NCBI GenBank assembly: GCA_003281005.1
Contig: QCDE01000013.1
Location: 1-33,472, forward strand
DNA from: Pelagibacteraceae bacterium AG-349-O05
GTDB lineage: Bacteria; Pseudomonadota; Alphaproteobacteria; Pelagibacterales; Pelagibacteraceae
DNA length: 33,472 bases
Direction: 5' to 3'
A program made the translations under genes and the position numbers. The notes beneath the pieces were generated by a model. The model saw only the letters and a program-made list of their open reading frames with translations, did no database searches and was not told the DNA's origin. Position 1 is the first letter of the stretch. Every line of letters starts with the position of its first letter. This document shows, in pieces, positions 25,523 through 33,472 of the stretch.

Positions 25523-26233
25523 ATGAGTGAGATAGCTTTATTAGGGAAGAAAATAGGTATGACGAGAGAATTCTATAAATCTGGTCAATTAGTTCCTGTG
25601 ACTGTGCTTAAGGTTGAAAAAGCTAGAGTTATTCAGGTTATTGAAGAAGAAAAAAGAGGGTACAAGGCTGTTCAGCTTGGATATGGGAAAATTAAAAATT
25701 CAAAATTAACAAAAGCTATGAAAGGTGTTTTTGCTAAAAAAAATACTGAAGCTAAAAAAAAATTAAAAGAATTTAGAGTAAACGACACATCTGTTTACAA
25801 AGAAGGAAACGAGTTTGGTTTAGAAATATTCAAAGACATTAAATTTGTAGACACAAGATCAAAAACAATTGGTAAAGGTTTTGCAGGTGCTATGAAGAGA
25901 CATAATTTTGGTGGTTTAAGAGCTAGTCATGGTGTTTCTATATCTCACAGAGCACATGGTTCAACAGGACATAGTCAAGATCCAGGAAAAGTTTTTAAAG
26001 GAAAAAAAATGGCTGGTCATATGGGTGACAAGCTAAGAACAATGCAAAATATTGAAATAATAAAAACTGACTTAGAAAACGAACTTCTTTACTTAAAAGG
26101 ATCAATACCTGGTTCAAAAAATTCTGAAGTAATGGTTAAAAAATCAGTAAAAAATATAAGCAAAATGACAATTGGTGAGAAACAAGTAGCTGCTGAAGAG
26201 GCTAAAAAAACACCTGAGAAAAAGAAAAAATAA
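25523..26233 (+). CDS. rplC: 50S ribosomal protein L3
   Basis: 236 aa. It starts LLGKKIGMTREF and contains the long loop region with FAGAMKRHNFGGLRASHG and GHMGDKLRT. L3 binds near the peptidyl transferase centre. The protein carries a charged C-terminal tail (AAEEAKKTPEKKKK) beyond the usual domain. Its stop overlaps the rplD ATG by 1 nt. Confidence 0.98.
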   Translation: MSEIALLGKKIGMTREFYKSGQLVPVTVLKVEKARVIQVIEEEKRGYKAVQLGYGKIKNSKLTKAMKGVFAKKNTEAKKKLKEFRVNDTSVYKEGNEFGLEIFKDIKFVDTRSKTIGKGFAGAMKRHNFGGLRASHGVSISHRAHGSTGHSQDPGKVFKGKKMAGHMGDKLRTMQNIEIIKTDLENELLYLKGSIPGSKNSEVMVKKSVKNISKMTIGEKQVAAEEAKKTPEKKKK

Positions 26234-26856
26234 TGAAATTAGATAAAATTAGCATAGACGGGAAAAAAGATAGTATTGAAGTTTTGGATAAGATTTTTTC
26301 TGCTAAAATTAACCATAAATTAGTTAGCGCTGTTCTATATAAAACAAATGCTAATTACAAAGGAAGACATGCGAAAACTAAACAACAAAACGAAGTAAAA
26401 GGACCAACTTCAAAAATATATGCTCAAAAAGGAACTGGTGGCGCAAGGCATGCTAGTAGAAAAGCTCCTATATTTGTTGGTGGTGGTATTGCTCATGGAC
26501 CAAAAGGTGAATTGGCCTATAAAAAAAGAAAACTAAATAAAACTGAGAAAAAACAAAGTGTAGCTTCACTAATTACAGAAAAAAATAATAATAAAAACTT
26601 ATTAATCTTAAATGACTTTAGTTCAGAAATTAAAAAAACTAAAGAGATGAACTCAATTATTAATAAACTTGAAATTACAAATTCACTAATAATTTTAGAC
26701 AAAAATTCAAAAGAAAAAATTGAAAAATCAGTAAGAAATATTCCAAATGTTAAAGTTACAGATGTAAATCATTTCAGTGCTTACGACATTATTAAATTTA
26801 AAAAAGTAGTTTTCACAGAAAGTTCAGTGAAAGAATTAGAAAAGAGATATTTATAA
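26233..26856 (+). CDS. rplD: 50S ribosomal protein L4
   Basis: 207 aa. The extended loop reaching the exit tunnel (QKGTGGARHASRKAPIFVGG) is present; the flanking globular domain is Lys/Asn-rich. In enterics L4 represses the S10 operon by binding its leader; no such leader is present here. rplW begins 1 nt after the stop. Confidence 0.97.
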   Translation: MKLDKISIDGKKDSIEVLDKIFSAKINHKLVSAVLYKTNANYKGRHAKTKQQNEVKGPTSKIYAQKGTGGARHASRKAPIFVGGGIAHGPKGELAYKKRKLNKTEKKQSVASLITEKNNNKNLLILNDFSSEIKKTKEMNSIINKLEITNSLIILDKNSKEKIEKSVRNIPNVKVTDVNHFSAYDIIKFKKVVFTESSVKELEKRYL

Positions 26857-26857
26857 A

Positions 26858-27151
26858 ATGGAAAAAATTCACTTATATGACAAAATTCTTTCTCCAGTGG
26901 TTACTGAGAAATCTACTAATTTATCTGAACTAAATAAAATTGTTTTTAAAGTTCCAGATGGAGCAAATAAGAAAAATTTAAAAAAGAATATAGAAAAAAT
27001 ATTTAAAGTTAATGTGACTAAGATAAATATTATAAATAAACAAAACAGAACAAAAGTTACCAGAGGTAGAAAAGTAAAAGTATCTGGTTATAAAAAAGCA
27101 ATAATAACTTTAAAAAAAGGTCAAAGTATTGATCTAACAACAGGAATTTAA
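26858..27151 (+). CDS. rplW: 50S ribosomal protein L23
   Basis: 97 aa, normal length. LSPVVTEKSTNLSE and the C-terminal GRKVKVSGYKKAIITLKKG are typical. L23 sits at the tunnel exit and docks trigger factor and SRP. It lies 3 nt before rplB. Confidence 0.97.
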   Translation: MEKIHLYDKILSPVVTEKSTNLSELNKIVFKVPDGANKKNLKKNIEKIFKVNVTKINIINKQNRTKVTRGRKVKVSGYKKAIITLKKGQSIDLTTGI

Positions 27152-27154
27152 TAA

Positions 27155-27994
27155 ATGGCATTAAAAACTTTTAAACCATACACAAAATCTACAAGAGGTA
27201 CTATTTTAGTTGATAGAACTGGTTTATGGAAAGGTAAACCATTTAAGTCATTAGTCTCTCCAAAAAATGCCATGAAAGGTAGAAATAACAATGGTCATAT
27301 TACCTCAATTAATAGAGCAGGTGGGCATAAAAAAATGTACAGACATGTTGATTTTTATAGAAAAAAATTCGACATGGAAGCTACAGTTGAAAGAATAGAG
27401 TATGATCCAAATAGATCATGTTACATCATGTTAGTTAAATTTGAGGATAATACGCATGCATACTTCTTAGCGCCACAAAAAATTAAAGTTGGAGATAAAG
27501 TTGAAAGTGGTTCTAAAAAAGAAATTAAAGTAGGTAATTGTATGCCATTGCAAGATATTCCTGTGGGTATCAATATACATAATGTTGAGATACAGCCAGG
27601 TGGTGGTGGAAAAATTGCTAGAGCAGCTGGTTCATCAGTTACTATTAGTGGTCTAGATGGAAACTATAGTTTAATAAAATTAGCCTCAGGTGAAGTGAGG
27701 AAAATAGATTCAAGAGCTTTAGCTACAATTGGAATTTTAAGTAATCCAGATCAAAAAAATATAAAAATTGGAAAAGCTGGTAGATCAAGATGGTTGGGTA
27801 GAAGACCTCATACAAGAGGTGTTGTTAAAAATCCAGTTGATCACCCACATGGAGGTGGTGAAGGTAAATCTGCTGGAGGAAGACATCCAGTATCACCTAC
27901 AGGACAATCTGCTAAAGGTTTAAAAACTCGAGATAATAAGAGAACTGATAAATTTATAGTTAAGAGAAGAAATAAGAGGAAGGATACTAAGTAA
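27155..27994 (+). CDS. rplB: 50S ribosomal protein L2
   Basis: 279 aa. The domain order is normal, with the conserved [18 protein letters not shown] block near the C-terminus that contains the His important for peptidyl transfer. L2 links the subunits and is needed for their association. The stop overlaps the rpsS ATG by 1 nt. Confidence 0.99.
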   Translation: MALKTFKPYTKSTRGTILVDRTGLWKGKPFKSLVSPKNAMKGRNNNGHITSINRAGGHKKMYRHVDFYRKKFDMEATVERIEYDPNRSCYIMLVKFEDNTHAYFLAPQKIKVGDKVESGSKKEIKVGNCMPLQDIPVGINIHNVEIQPGGGGKIARAAGSSVTISGLDGNYSLIKLASGEVRKIDSRALATIGILSNPDQKNIKIGKAGRSRWLGRRPHTRGVVKNPVDHPHGGGEGKSAGGRHPVSPTGQSAKGLKTRDNKRTDKFIVKRRNKRKDTK

Positions 27995-28290
27995 TGGCTA
28001 GAGCAGTTTGGAAAGGACCGTTTGTAGAAGAAAGCTTGATGAAGAAAGTTGACAAGTATAAAGACGATCCAAAGAAAATTCCTATTAAAACTTGGTCAAG
28101 AAAATCTACAATTTTACCTGATTTTGTAGGTGTAAGTTTCCAAATTTATAATGGTAAAAAATTTATACCGATAACAGTTTCTGAAGATATGGTTGGACAT
28201 AAATTGGGTGAGTTTGCACCAACAAGAACGTTCTTTGGTCATACACCAGCTGATAAAAAAGCGAAACCAGCAACAGCAGAGAAGAAATAA
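27994..28290 (+). CDS. rpsS: 30S ribosomal protein S19
   Basis: 98 aa. [15 protein letters not shown] and [14 protein letters not shown] are signatures; [16 protein letters not shown] is the conserved C-terminal part. S19 contacts S13 in the 30S head. The last ~10 residues ([12 protein letters not shown]) extend the usual core slightly. rplV is 2 nt away. Confidence 0.98.
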   Translation: MARAVWKGPFVEESLMKKVDKYKDDPKKIPIKTWSRKSTILPDFVGVSFQIYNGKKFIPITVSEDMVGHKLGEFAPTRTFFGHTPADKKAKPATAEKK

Positions 28291-28292
28291 TT

Positions 28293-28691
28293 ATGGGCAA
28301 GAAAAAGAAAATAGATAAATCTAACGAAAAAACAGTGAAGTCTGTTAATAACGGTATTAGATCAAGTGTTAGAAAATTAAATCCAATACTTAGAAGTATC
28401 GTTGGTAAAAAAGTTGATGTTGCTATTAGAGATTTACAGTTTTCAGAAAAAAGAGTTACTAGAGATGTTAGAAAAACTATCAGTTCAGCTGTCGCTAATG
28501 CTGAAAATAATTTTCAATACGATATTGATAAATTAATAGTTAAAGAAGCATATTGTGGAAAAAAAATAGTTATGAAAAGATTTAGACCAAGAGCCAAAGG
28601 GAGAGCGGCACCAATATTAAAACCTTGGTCAACTGTTACAATAATTTTATCAGAAGCAAAACAAATGGAGAAGCATGGGGCAAAAAGTTAA
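28293..28691 (+). CDS. rplV: 50S ribosomal protein L22
   Basis: 132 aa, longer than the ~110 aa of E. coli because of a Lys/Asn-rich N-terminal extension of about 20 residues ([18 protein letters not shown]). The core with [20 protein letters not shown] supplies the tunnel-lining hairpin. Its 3' end overlaps rpsC by 17 nt, the largest overlap in the ribosomal cluster. Confidence 0.96.
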   Translation: MGKKKKIDKSNEKTVKSVNNGIRSSVRKLNPILRSIVGKKVDVAIRDLQFSEKRVTRDVRKTISSAVANAENNFQYDIDKLIVKEAYCGKKIVMKRFRPRAKGRAAPILKPWSTVTIILSEAKQMEKHGAKS

Positions 28692-29352
28692 TCCTGTAGG
28701 TTTTAGATTAGGTGTCAACAGAGGATGGGACTCTGTATGGTATGCTAAGAAAAAAGATTTTGGAAATTATTTAATCGAAGATTTTAAAATCAGAGAATAT
28801 ATCAAGAAAAACGTAATAAATTCTGGTGTATCTAAGGTAATGATCGAAAGAACATCTAATAAGTGTTATGTCACAATTTATACTTCTAGACCAGGATTTG
28901 TGATTGGTAAAAAAGGAAGTGATATAGACAAAATTAAAAATAATCTCTCAAAATTAACTTCAAATGAAGTAAATCTAAACATAAAAGAGGTAAAAAAACC
29001 TGAAACCAATGCTTATTTAGTAGCTGAAAACATAGCTCAGCAGCTTGTTAAAAGAATTTCTTATAGAAGAGCAATGAAAAGAGCAATGCAATCATGTATT
29101 AGACTGGGTGCGAAAGGAATTAAAGTTTCAGTTAGTGGAAGACTCGGTGGAAATGAAATAGCAAGAACAGAGTGGTTAAGAGACGGAAGCATTCCATCAC
29201 ATACTTTAAGAGCTGATATAGATTATGCAGAGGCAGAGGCTCTTACAACTTACGGAATTATTGGAATTAAAGTTTGGATTTATAAAGGTGAAGTTTTTGC
29301 TAGAGAATTTAGTCAAGAGACTAACAAGGTAACACCAAAGGAAAGTAAATAA
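28675..29352 (+). CDS. rpsC: 30S ribosomal protein S3
   Basis: 225 aa. [13 protein letters not shown] fixes the start inside rplV. The KH domain loop [13 protein letters not shown] lies near residues 76-88, and the C-terminal domain contains [17 protein letters not shown] and [15 protein letters not shown]3 guards the mRNA entry channel. No Shine-Dalgarno is required if it is coupled to rplV. Confidence 0.98.
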   Translation: MGQKVNPVGFRLGVNRGWDSVWYAKKKDFGNYLIEDFKIREYIKKNVINSGVSKVMIERTSNKCYVTIYTSRPGFVIGKKGSDIDKIKNNLSKLTSNEVNLNIKEVKKPETNAYLVAENIAQQLVKRISYRRAMKRAMQSCIRLGAKGIKVSVSGRLGGNEIARTEWLRDGSIPSHTLRADIDYAEAEALTTYGIIGIKVWIYKGEVFAREFSQETNKVTPKESK

Positions 29353-29762
29353 TGCTTCAACCAGTAAGAACAAAGTGGAGAAAAGCGCATAAAGGTAGAA
29401 TTCATGGTAATGCTACAAGAGCAAGCACTATAAATTATGGTGCTTATGCATTAAAAGCTTTGCAGCCAGAAAGAGTTACTGGAAAGCAAATAGAGGCTGC
29501 AAGGGTTGCATTAACTAGACACATGAAAAGACAAGGAAGAGTTTGGACAAGGATATTTCCAAATATACCAGTTTCAAAAAAACCAATTGAAGTCAGAATG
29601 GGTAAAGGTAAAGGATCACCCGAATATTTTGCATGCAGAGTAAAACCAGGAAGAATATTGTTTGAAGTAGATGGTGTTTCTGAGCAAATTGCTAAAGAAG
29701 CTTTATATAAAGCATCAGCTAAATTACCGATTAAGACTAAAACTATCAAGAGATTTGCATAA
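29352..29762 (+). CDS. rplP: 50S ribosomal protein L16
   Basis: 136 aa. Opens [33 protein letters not shown] and the preceding [15 protein letters not shown] are family blocks around the Arg modified in E. coli. L16 contacts A-site tRNA. It overlaps both neighbours by 1 nt. Confidence 0.98.
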   Translation: MLQPVRTKWRKAHKGRIHGNATRASTINYGAYALKALQPERVTGKQIEAARVALTRHMKRQGRVWTRIFPNIPVSKKPIEVRMGKGKGSPEYFACRVKPGRILFEVDGVSEQIAKEALYKASAKLPIKTKTIKRFA

Positions 29763-29953
29763 TGAAAAAACAAGAAATTAAAAAATTATCAAAGGACGAA
29801 ATTGTGAAGAATATTGATAAGCTTAAAAAAGATCTTTTTAATTTCAGGTTTCAAAAAATGAATTCACAAGTAACAAACCCAGCTAAAATTGGGGAAACTA
29901 GAAAAACAATAGCAAGATTAAAAACAATTTTAAAAGGAAAAGCTAATGCCTAA
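29762..29953 (+). CDS. rpmC: 50S ribosomal protein L29
   Basis: 63 aa, two-helix protein at the tunnel exit. [16 protein letters not shown] and [11 protein letters not shown] match the family. Its 3' end overlaps rpsQ by 8 nt. Confidence 0.96.
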   Translation: MKKQEIKKLSKDEIVKNIDKLKKDLFNFRFQKMNSQVTNPAKIGETRKTIARLKTILKGKANA

Positions 29954-30182
29954 AAAAATACTTACAGGTGTCGTTATAAGCGATAAACCAAATAAAACAG
30001 TCACTGTTATGGTAGAACGTAAATACTCACACCCAGTTCTAAAAAAAGTAATAAAAGTTAGAAAAAACTACAATGCTCATGATGAAAATAATAAGTTCAA
30101 AACTGGTGATAAAGTTTCAATTATTGAGAGCAAACCCTTTTCTAAAAATAAAAAATTTCAAGTAATGGAGAGTAATAAGTAA
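29946..30182 (+). CDS. rpsQ: 30S ribosomal protein S17
   Basis: 78 aa. [25 protein letters not shown] and the downstream [18 protein letters not shown] are typical of the OB-fold S17 binding 16S helix 11. It overlaps rpmC by 8 nt and rplN by 1 nt. Confidence 0.97.
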   Translation: MPKKILTGVVISDKPNKTVTVMVERKYSHPVLKKVIKVRKNYNAHDENNKFKTGDKVSIIESKPFSKNKKFQVMESNK

Positions 30183-30550
30183 TGATTGGTGTTCAAACAG
30201 AATTACAAGTTGCTGACAATACTGGTGCAAAAAGAATAGAGTGCATTAAGGTATTGGGTGGATCAAAAAGAAGATATGCTAGCATTGGTGATACAATTGT
30301 AATTGCGGTTAAAGAAGCGATGCCTAAAGGAAAAGTTAAAAAAGGATCTGTACATAAAGCAGTCGTTGTGAGAGTTAAAAAAGGAATTCACAGAAATGAT
30401 GGTTCAAAAGTAAGATTTGATAATAATGCAGCTGTATTAGTTGATGACAAAGGAGAGCCAGTAGGAACAAGGATTTTTGGTCCAGTTACAAGAGAATTAA
30501 GAAGTAGAGGTCAAATGAAAATTATTTCTTTAGCGCCGGAGGTTTTATAA
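30182..30550 (+). CDS. rplN: 50S ribosomal protein L14
   Basis: 122 aa. [19 protein letters not shown] and [20 protein letters not shown] are diagnostic. L14 forms an intersubunit bridge. In E. coli the spc operon starts here with its own promoter; here the start overlaps the rpsQ stop, so the S10 and spc units are fused. Confidence 0.98.
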   Translation: MIGVQTELQVADNTGAKRIECIKVLGGSKRRYASIGDTIVIAVKEAMPKGKVKKGSVHKAVVVRVKKGIHRNDGSKVRFDNNAAVLVDDKGEPVGTRIFGPVTRELRSRGQMKIISLAPEVL

Positions 30551-30795
30551 TGATTAAAAAAGGTTTGAAAGTAAGAGTTTTAACTGGAAAAGATAAAAAA
30601 AAAGAAGGTGAAATTATTGAAATTGATAGAGCTAATAACAGAGCAAAGGTTAAAGAAATAAACATGGTTAAAAAGCACGTCAAAACAACAAAAGAGAAAA
30701 AAGGTGGAATTTTTCCTAAAGAAAGTTTTATACATATTTCAAATTTAAAACTAATTGATGAAAAAGCCGCTAAGAAAAAAGAGGCTAAAAAATAA
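30550..30795 (+). CDS. rplX: 50S ribosomal protein L24
   Basis: 81 aa, shorter than the ~104 aa of E. coli. The KOW core ([17 protein letters not shown]) is retained and the C-terminus is a Lys/Ala tail. Its stop overlaps the rplE start, the place where S8 represses translation in E. coli. Confidence 0.94.
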   Translation: MIKKGLKVRVLTGKDKKKEGEIIEIDRANNRAKVKEINMVKKHVKTTKEKKGGIFPKESFIHISNLKLIDEKAAKKKEAKK

Positions 30796-31349
30796 TGACA
30801 CCAAGATTAAAAGAAATATTTAACAAAGAAATTCAACCTGCCTTAAAAGACCAGTTTGGTTTTAAGAATATTTATATGGCTCCAAGAATTGAGAAAGTTA
30901 TATTAAATATGGGTCTTGGTTTAGATGCTTCAGATTCTAAGATTTTAAAATCATGTGAAGAAGATATGGCTAAAATTACCGGACAAAAACCAGTAACAAC
31001 AAAATTTAAAAAATCTGTTGCGAACTTTAAAACAAGAAAAGGATCAAACGCTGGTTTAAAAGTAACTTTAAGAAAAAATAGAATGTATGAATTCCTAGAT
31101 AGATTAGTGAATATTGCATTACCTAGAATTAAAGATTTTAGAGGTTTGTCGCCAAAAGGCTTTGATAAATTTGGTAATTATACATTTGGTATTAAAGAAC
31201 ATATAATTTTTCCAGAAGTAAGTTTTGATAGAGCAGACAAAGTTAGAGGTTTAGATATAGTAATAGTTATTAAAACAATCAATAGAGAGCATAGTTTTGC
31301 ATTACTAGAAAAAATGAATTTTCCATTTATTAAAAAAGGAGATAATTAA
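30795..31349 (+). CDS. rplE: 50S ribosomal protein L5
   Basis: 184 aa. NIYMAPRIEKVILNMGLG, GLKVTLRKNRMYEFLDRLV and FNGL-type RDFRGLSPKGFDKFGNYTFG are family features. L5 binds 5S rRNA and P-site tRNA. A GGAG (31338-31341) inside its 3' end could serve as Shine-Dalgarno for rpsN. Confidence 0.98.
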   Translation: MTPRLKEIFNKEIQPALKDQFGFKNIYMAPRIEKVILNMGLGLDASDSKILKSCEEDMAKITGQKPVTTKFKKSVANFKTRKGSNAGLKVTLRKNRMYEFLDRLVNIALPRIKDFRGLSPKGFDKFGNYTFGIKEHIIFPEVSFDRADKVRGLDIVIVIKTINREHSFALLEKMNFPFIKKGDN

Positions 31350-31351
31350 AC

Positions 31352-31657
31352 ATGGCAAAGTTAAGCGCTGTTAACAAAAATAAAAAAAGAATTAAGCTTT
31401 CAGATAGGCTTTATAAGAAAAGACAAGCATTAAAGAAGATTGTAATGGATAAAAAGATTCCATTAGAAGAAAGATTTAAAGCGCAACAAAAATTATCTAA
31501 ACTGCCAAGAAACTCGGCTAAAACAAGAGTTATGAATAGATGCGAGATTACTGGAAGACCCCATGGTGTTTATAGAAAATTAAAGATTTCAAGAATTGCA
31601 TTAAGACAATTAGGATTACAAGGAAAGATACCTGGCTTAGTTAAATCTAGCTGGTAG
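31352..31657 (+). CDS. rpsN: 30S ribosomal protein S14 (zinc-free type)
   Basis: 101 aa, the long form without the paired CxxC zinc motifs. KLPRNSAKTRVMNRCEITGRP and RKLKISRIALRQLG are diagnostic. S14 is in the 30S head. It begins 2 nt after rplE with an internal GGAG 10 nt upstream. Confidence 0.98.
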   Translation: MAKLSAVNKNKKRIKLSDRLYKKRQALKKIVMDKKIPLEERFKAQQKLSKLPRNSAKTRVMNRCEITGRPHGVYRKLKISRIALRQLGLQGKIPGLVKSSW

Positions 31658-31668
31658 AAAGGAAAATT

Positions 31669-32064
31669 ATGAGTTTAAGTGACCCGATAGGAGATATGAT
31701 TGCTAGAGTGAAGAATGCTCAAGCTAGAAATCATAAAAAAGTAGAATTACCTTCATCTAATTTCAAAACAAAAATCGCAGATATACTTAAAAATGAGGGT
31801 TTTATAAAAGATTTTAAAGTAAGTTCTGAGGAAAAAAAACCAATATTATCATTAGAACTTAAGTATCATTCTGGAACTCCAGTTATAAGTGCTTTTGAAA
31901 GAGTATCAAAACCAGGAAGAAGAATTTTTTCATCTGCAGATAGCTTGCCTAAAATAAATAATGGTTTAGGAATTGCCATTGTGTCAACTCCAAAAGGAGT
32001 GATGACTGATATAGATGCAAGAAAACAAAAAGTTGGTGGTGAAATAATTTGTAAGGTATTTTAA
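31669..32064 (+). CDS. rpsH: 30S ribosomal protein S8
   Basis: 131 aa. DPIGDMIARVKNAQ at the N-terminus and the C-terminal GLGIAIVSTPKGVMTD...GGEIICKVF (ends quoted) mark S8, a 16S platform assembly protein. The 11-nt spacer from rpsN carries AAGGA at a good distance, one of the few clear Shine-Dalgarno sites. Confidence 0.98.
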   Translation: MSLSDPIGDMIARVKNAQARNHKKVELPSSNFKTKIADILKNEGFIKDFKVSSEEKKPILSLELKYHSGTPVISAFERVSKPGRRIFSSADSLPKINNGLGIAIVSTPKGVMTDIDARKQKVGGEIICKVF

Positions 32065-32603
32065 TGTCTAAAATAGGTAAAATAAACATATCGATCCCAG
32101 AAAAAGTAAAAGTTGCTTTAGCTGGTAATATTATAAATATTGAAGGACCTCTAGGTAAAAAATCAATCAATGTTGATTTAGATATGTTTAATTTAGATAT
32201 TATTGAAGGAAAAGAAATTTCTATTAAACCAAAAAAAGTAGATCAAAACTCAAAAAGACTTTGGGGTATGAATAGAAGTTTAATCAATAATGCTGTTATT
32301 GGATCCAGTAAAGGTTATGAAAAAACTTTAGAATTAGTTGGCGTTGGTTATAGAGCTGCTTTAAAAGGAAATCAGTTAAATTTACAATTAGGTTATAGTC
32401 ATGATATCAACTTTGACATACCAGAAGGCATTAAAATTGCTGTTGAAAAACAAACAATATTAAAAATCACAGGCTCTGATAAGCAGTTAGTTGGTGAAGT
32501 TGCATCTAAAATCAAAACATTAAGAAAAATCGAACCATACAAAGGAAAAGGTGTTCGAGAAAAAGGTCAATATGTCCCAAAAAAAGAAGGAAAGAAAAAG
32601 TAA
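32064..32603 (+). CDS. rplF: 50S ribosomal protein L6
   Basis: 179 aa. [33 protein letters not shown] and the C-terminal signature [18 protein letters not shown] are present. L6 lies near the sarcin-ricin loop and factor-binding site. It overlaps rpsH and rplR by 1 nt each. Confidence 0.98.
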   Translation: MSKIGKINISIPEKVKVALAGNIINIEGPLGKKSINVDLDMFNLDIIEGKEISIKPKKVDQNSKRLWGMNRSLINNAVIGSSKGYEKTLELVGVGYRAALKGNQLNLQLGYSHDINFDIPEGIKIAVEKQTILKITGSDKQLVGEVASKIKTLRKIEPYKGKGVREKGQYVPKKEGKKK

Positions 32604-32959
32604 TGAAACTAAGCACTGGTATCAGAAAAAGATTTAGAGTTAGTAACAAAGTTAAAAAAGTTGCTTCAAAAGATAGATTTAGATTAAGTATTTCTAGATC
32701 ATCAAAAAATATTTCAGCTCAAATAATTGATGATACAAAAAATGTAACGTTGTTATCAGCTTCATCTGTAGAAAAAGATCTTAGATCAGCAGACAAAGTT
32801 AATAAAACTGAACTATCTAAATTGGTTGCTCAAAAATTAGCTAAAAAAGCACAAGAGAAAAAAATTACTAAAATTTACTTTGATAGGGGTTCTTACAAAT
32901 ATCACGGTAGAATTAAAGTTTTTGCAGAAACTCTAAGAGAAAATGGGATGGAATTTTAA
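32603..32959 (+). CDS. rplR: 50S ribosomal protein L18
   Basis: 118 aa. The conserved C-terminal part [20 protein letters not shown] and the upstream [20 protein letters not shown] identify L18, which binds 5S rRNA with L5. rpsE starts 2 nt after it. Confidence 0.98.
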   Translation: MKLSTGIRKRFRVSNKVKKVASKDRFRLSISRSSKNISAQIIDDTKNVTLLSASSVEKDLRSADKVNKTELSKLVAQKLAKKAQEKKITKIYFDRGSYKYHGRIKVFAETLRENGMEF

Positions 32960-32961
32960 TT

Positions 32962-33472
32962 ATGGAAAATTTAAAAGATAAAAAAACTGACGATATATTA
33001 GAAAAATTAGTACACATAAATCGTATTACTAAAGTTGTTAAGGGTGGAAGAAGATTTGGATTTTCAGCTCTTGTAGTTGTTGGAAATCAAGCTGGAAAAA
33101 TTGGTATAGCTCATGCGAAAGCTAAGCAAGTACCTGATGCTATTAAAAAAGCAAATGAAATGGCAAGAAGAAAACTTACTCATATACCATTAAGAGAGGG
33201 CAGAACGATACATCATGACGTTAAGGCAAAAGATGGCTCGGGCAGAATAGTGCTAAGAGCAGCTTCTAAGGGAACAGGTATAATAGCAGGTGGTCCTGTT
33301 AGGGCAGTATGTGAAGTTTTAGGAGTAAAAGATATTGTTGCAAAATCTATGGGAACTTCAAATGCGCATAATGTAATTAGAGCTACAATGAAAGCATTAA
33401 TGAAACAAAGTTCACCAAAACAAATATCAGCGATTAGAAATAAAAAAATTTCTGAAATAATTGAAAAAAGAG
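32962..33472 (+). CDS. rpsE: 30S ribosomal protein S5 (partial, 3' end off the window)
   Basis: 170 codons are visible before the right edge without a stop. My translation begins MENLKDKKTDDILEKLVHIN, then shows VVKGGRRFGFSALVVVGN, the Gly-rich family core, and SGRIVLRAASKGTGIIAGG and SNAHNVIRATMKAL. S5 acts in decoding fidelity and mRNA unwinding at the entry channel. The ATG 2 nt after rplR fits the spacing of the cluster. Nearly the full protein is present. Confidence 0.97.
   Translation, partial: MENLKDKKTDDILEKLVHINRITKVVKGGRRFGFSALVVVGNQAGKIGIAHAKAKQVPDAIKKANEMARRKLTHIPLREGRTIHHDVKAKDGSGRIVLRAASKGTGIIAGGPVRAVCEVLGVKDIVAKSMGTSNAHNVIRATMKALMKQSSPKQISAIRNKKISEIIEKR

Noticed and set aside
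1..33472. CRISPR array, IS element, prophage or toxin-antitoxin pair
   Set aside because: No spaced direct repeats, transposase or integrase motifs, or small coupled toxin-like genes were seen.

Overview
The window is a compact, strongly AT-rich bacterial chromosome segment. Base composition, 1-3 nt gene spacing, sparse Shine-Dalgarno sequences, small housekeeping proteins and gene order all suggest a SAR11 (Pelagibacter-like) alphaproteobacterium. That assignment is an inference from overall character, since there is no 16S gene here. No gap between genes exceeds about 170 nt, and I see no insertion sequence, CRISPR array, prophage or rRNA gene.

Layout. Positions 1-3595 (minus strand) hold a cluster read sfsA > map > purB > purC > purS (purS runs off the left edge), covering purine synthesis and N-terminal Met removal. 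Positions 3616-5797 (plus) hold a CinA-type MoCF-domain protein translationally coupled to a gamma-glutamylcyclotransferase-like protein, then a very AT-rich FkbM-family methyltransferase. Positions 5883-6743 (plus) hold tRNA-Leu(UAA) followed after only 4 nt by NAD kinase. Positions 6758-9387 (minus) read rlmB > tRNA-Thr(UGU) > sugar-nucleotide epimerase > KdsB-like cytidylyltransferase. From about 9440 to the right edge everything is on the plus strand and forms one near-continuous translation/transcription supercluster: tRNA-Tyr, tRNA-Gly, tuf, tRNA-Trp, secE, nusG, rplKAJL, rpoBC, rpsL, rpsG, fusA, then the S10 and spc ribosomal protein genes down to a truncated rpsE.

The supercluster joins segments that in E. 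coli are separate operons (tufB, secE-nusG, rplKAJL-rpoBC, str, S10, spc). No tuf gene lies between fusA and rpsJ. Most genes overlap by 1 nt or are 2-3 nt apart, so the leader RNAs that carry ribosomal-protein autoregulation in E. coli have no space. The exceptions stand out: a 57-nt rplL-rpoB gap holding a perfect 11-bp hairpin, and a 167-nt rpoC-rpsL gap with several inverted repeats and a possible promoter. The latter is the best candidate here for an unrecognised regulatory RNA. Other points of interest are a Cys-to-Ser change at a predicted zinc ligand of RpoC, a hairpin whose loop is exactly the tuf stop codon, and nadK placed directly behind a tRNA. I found no evidence of a wholly new multi-gene system: most of the window is conserved housekeeping.
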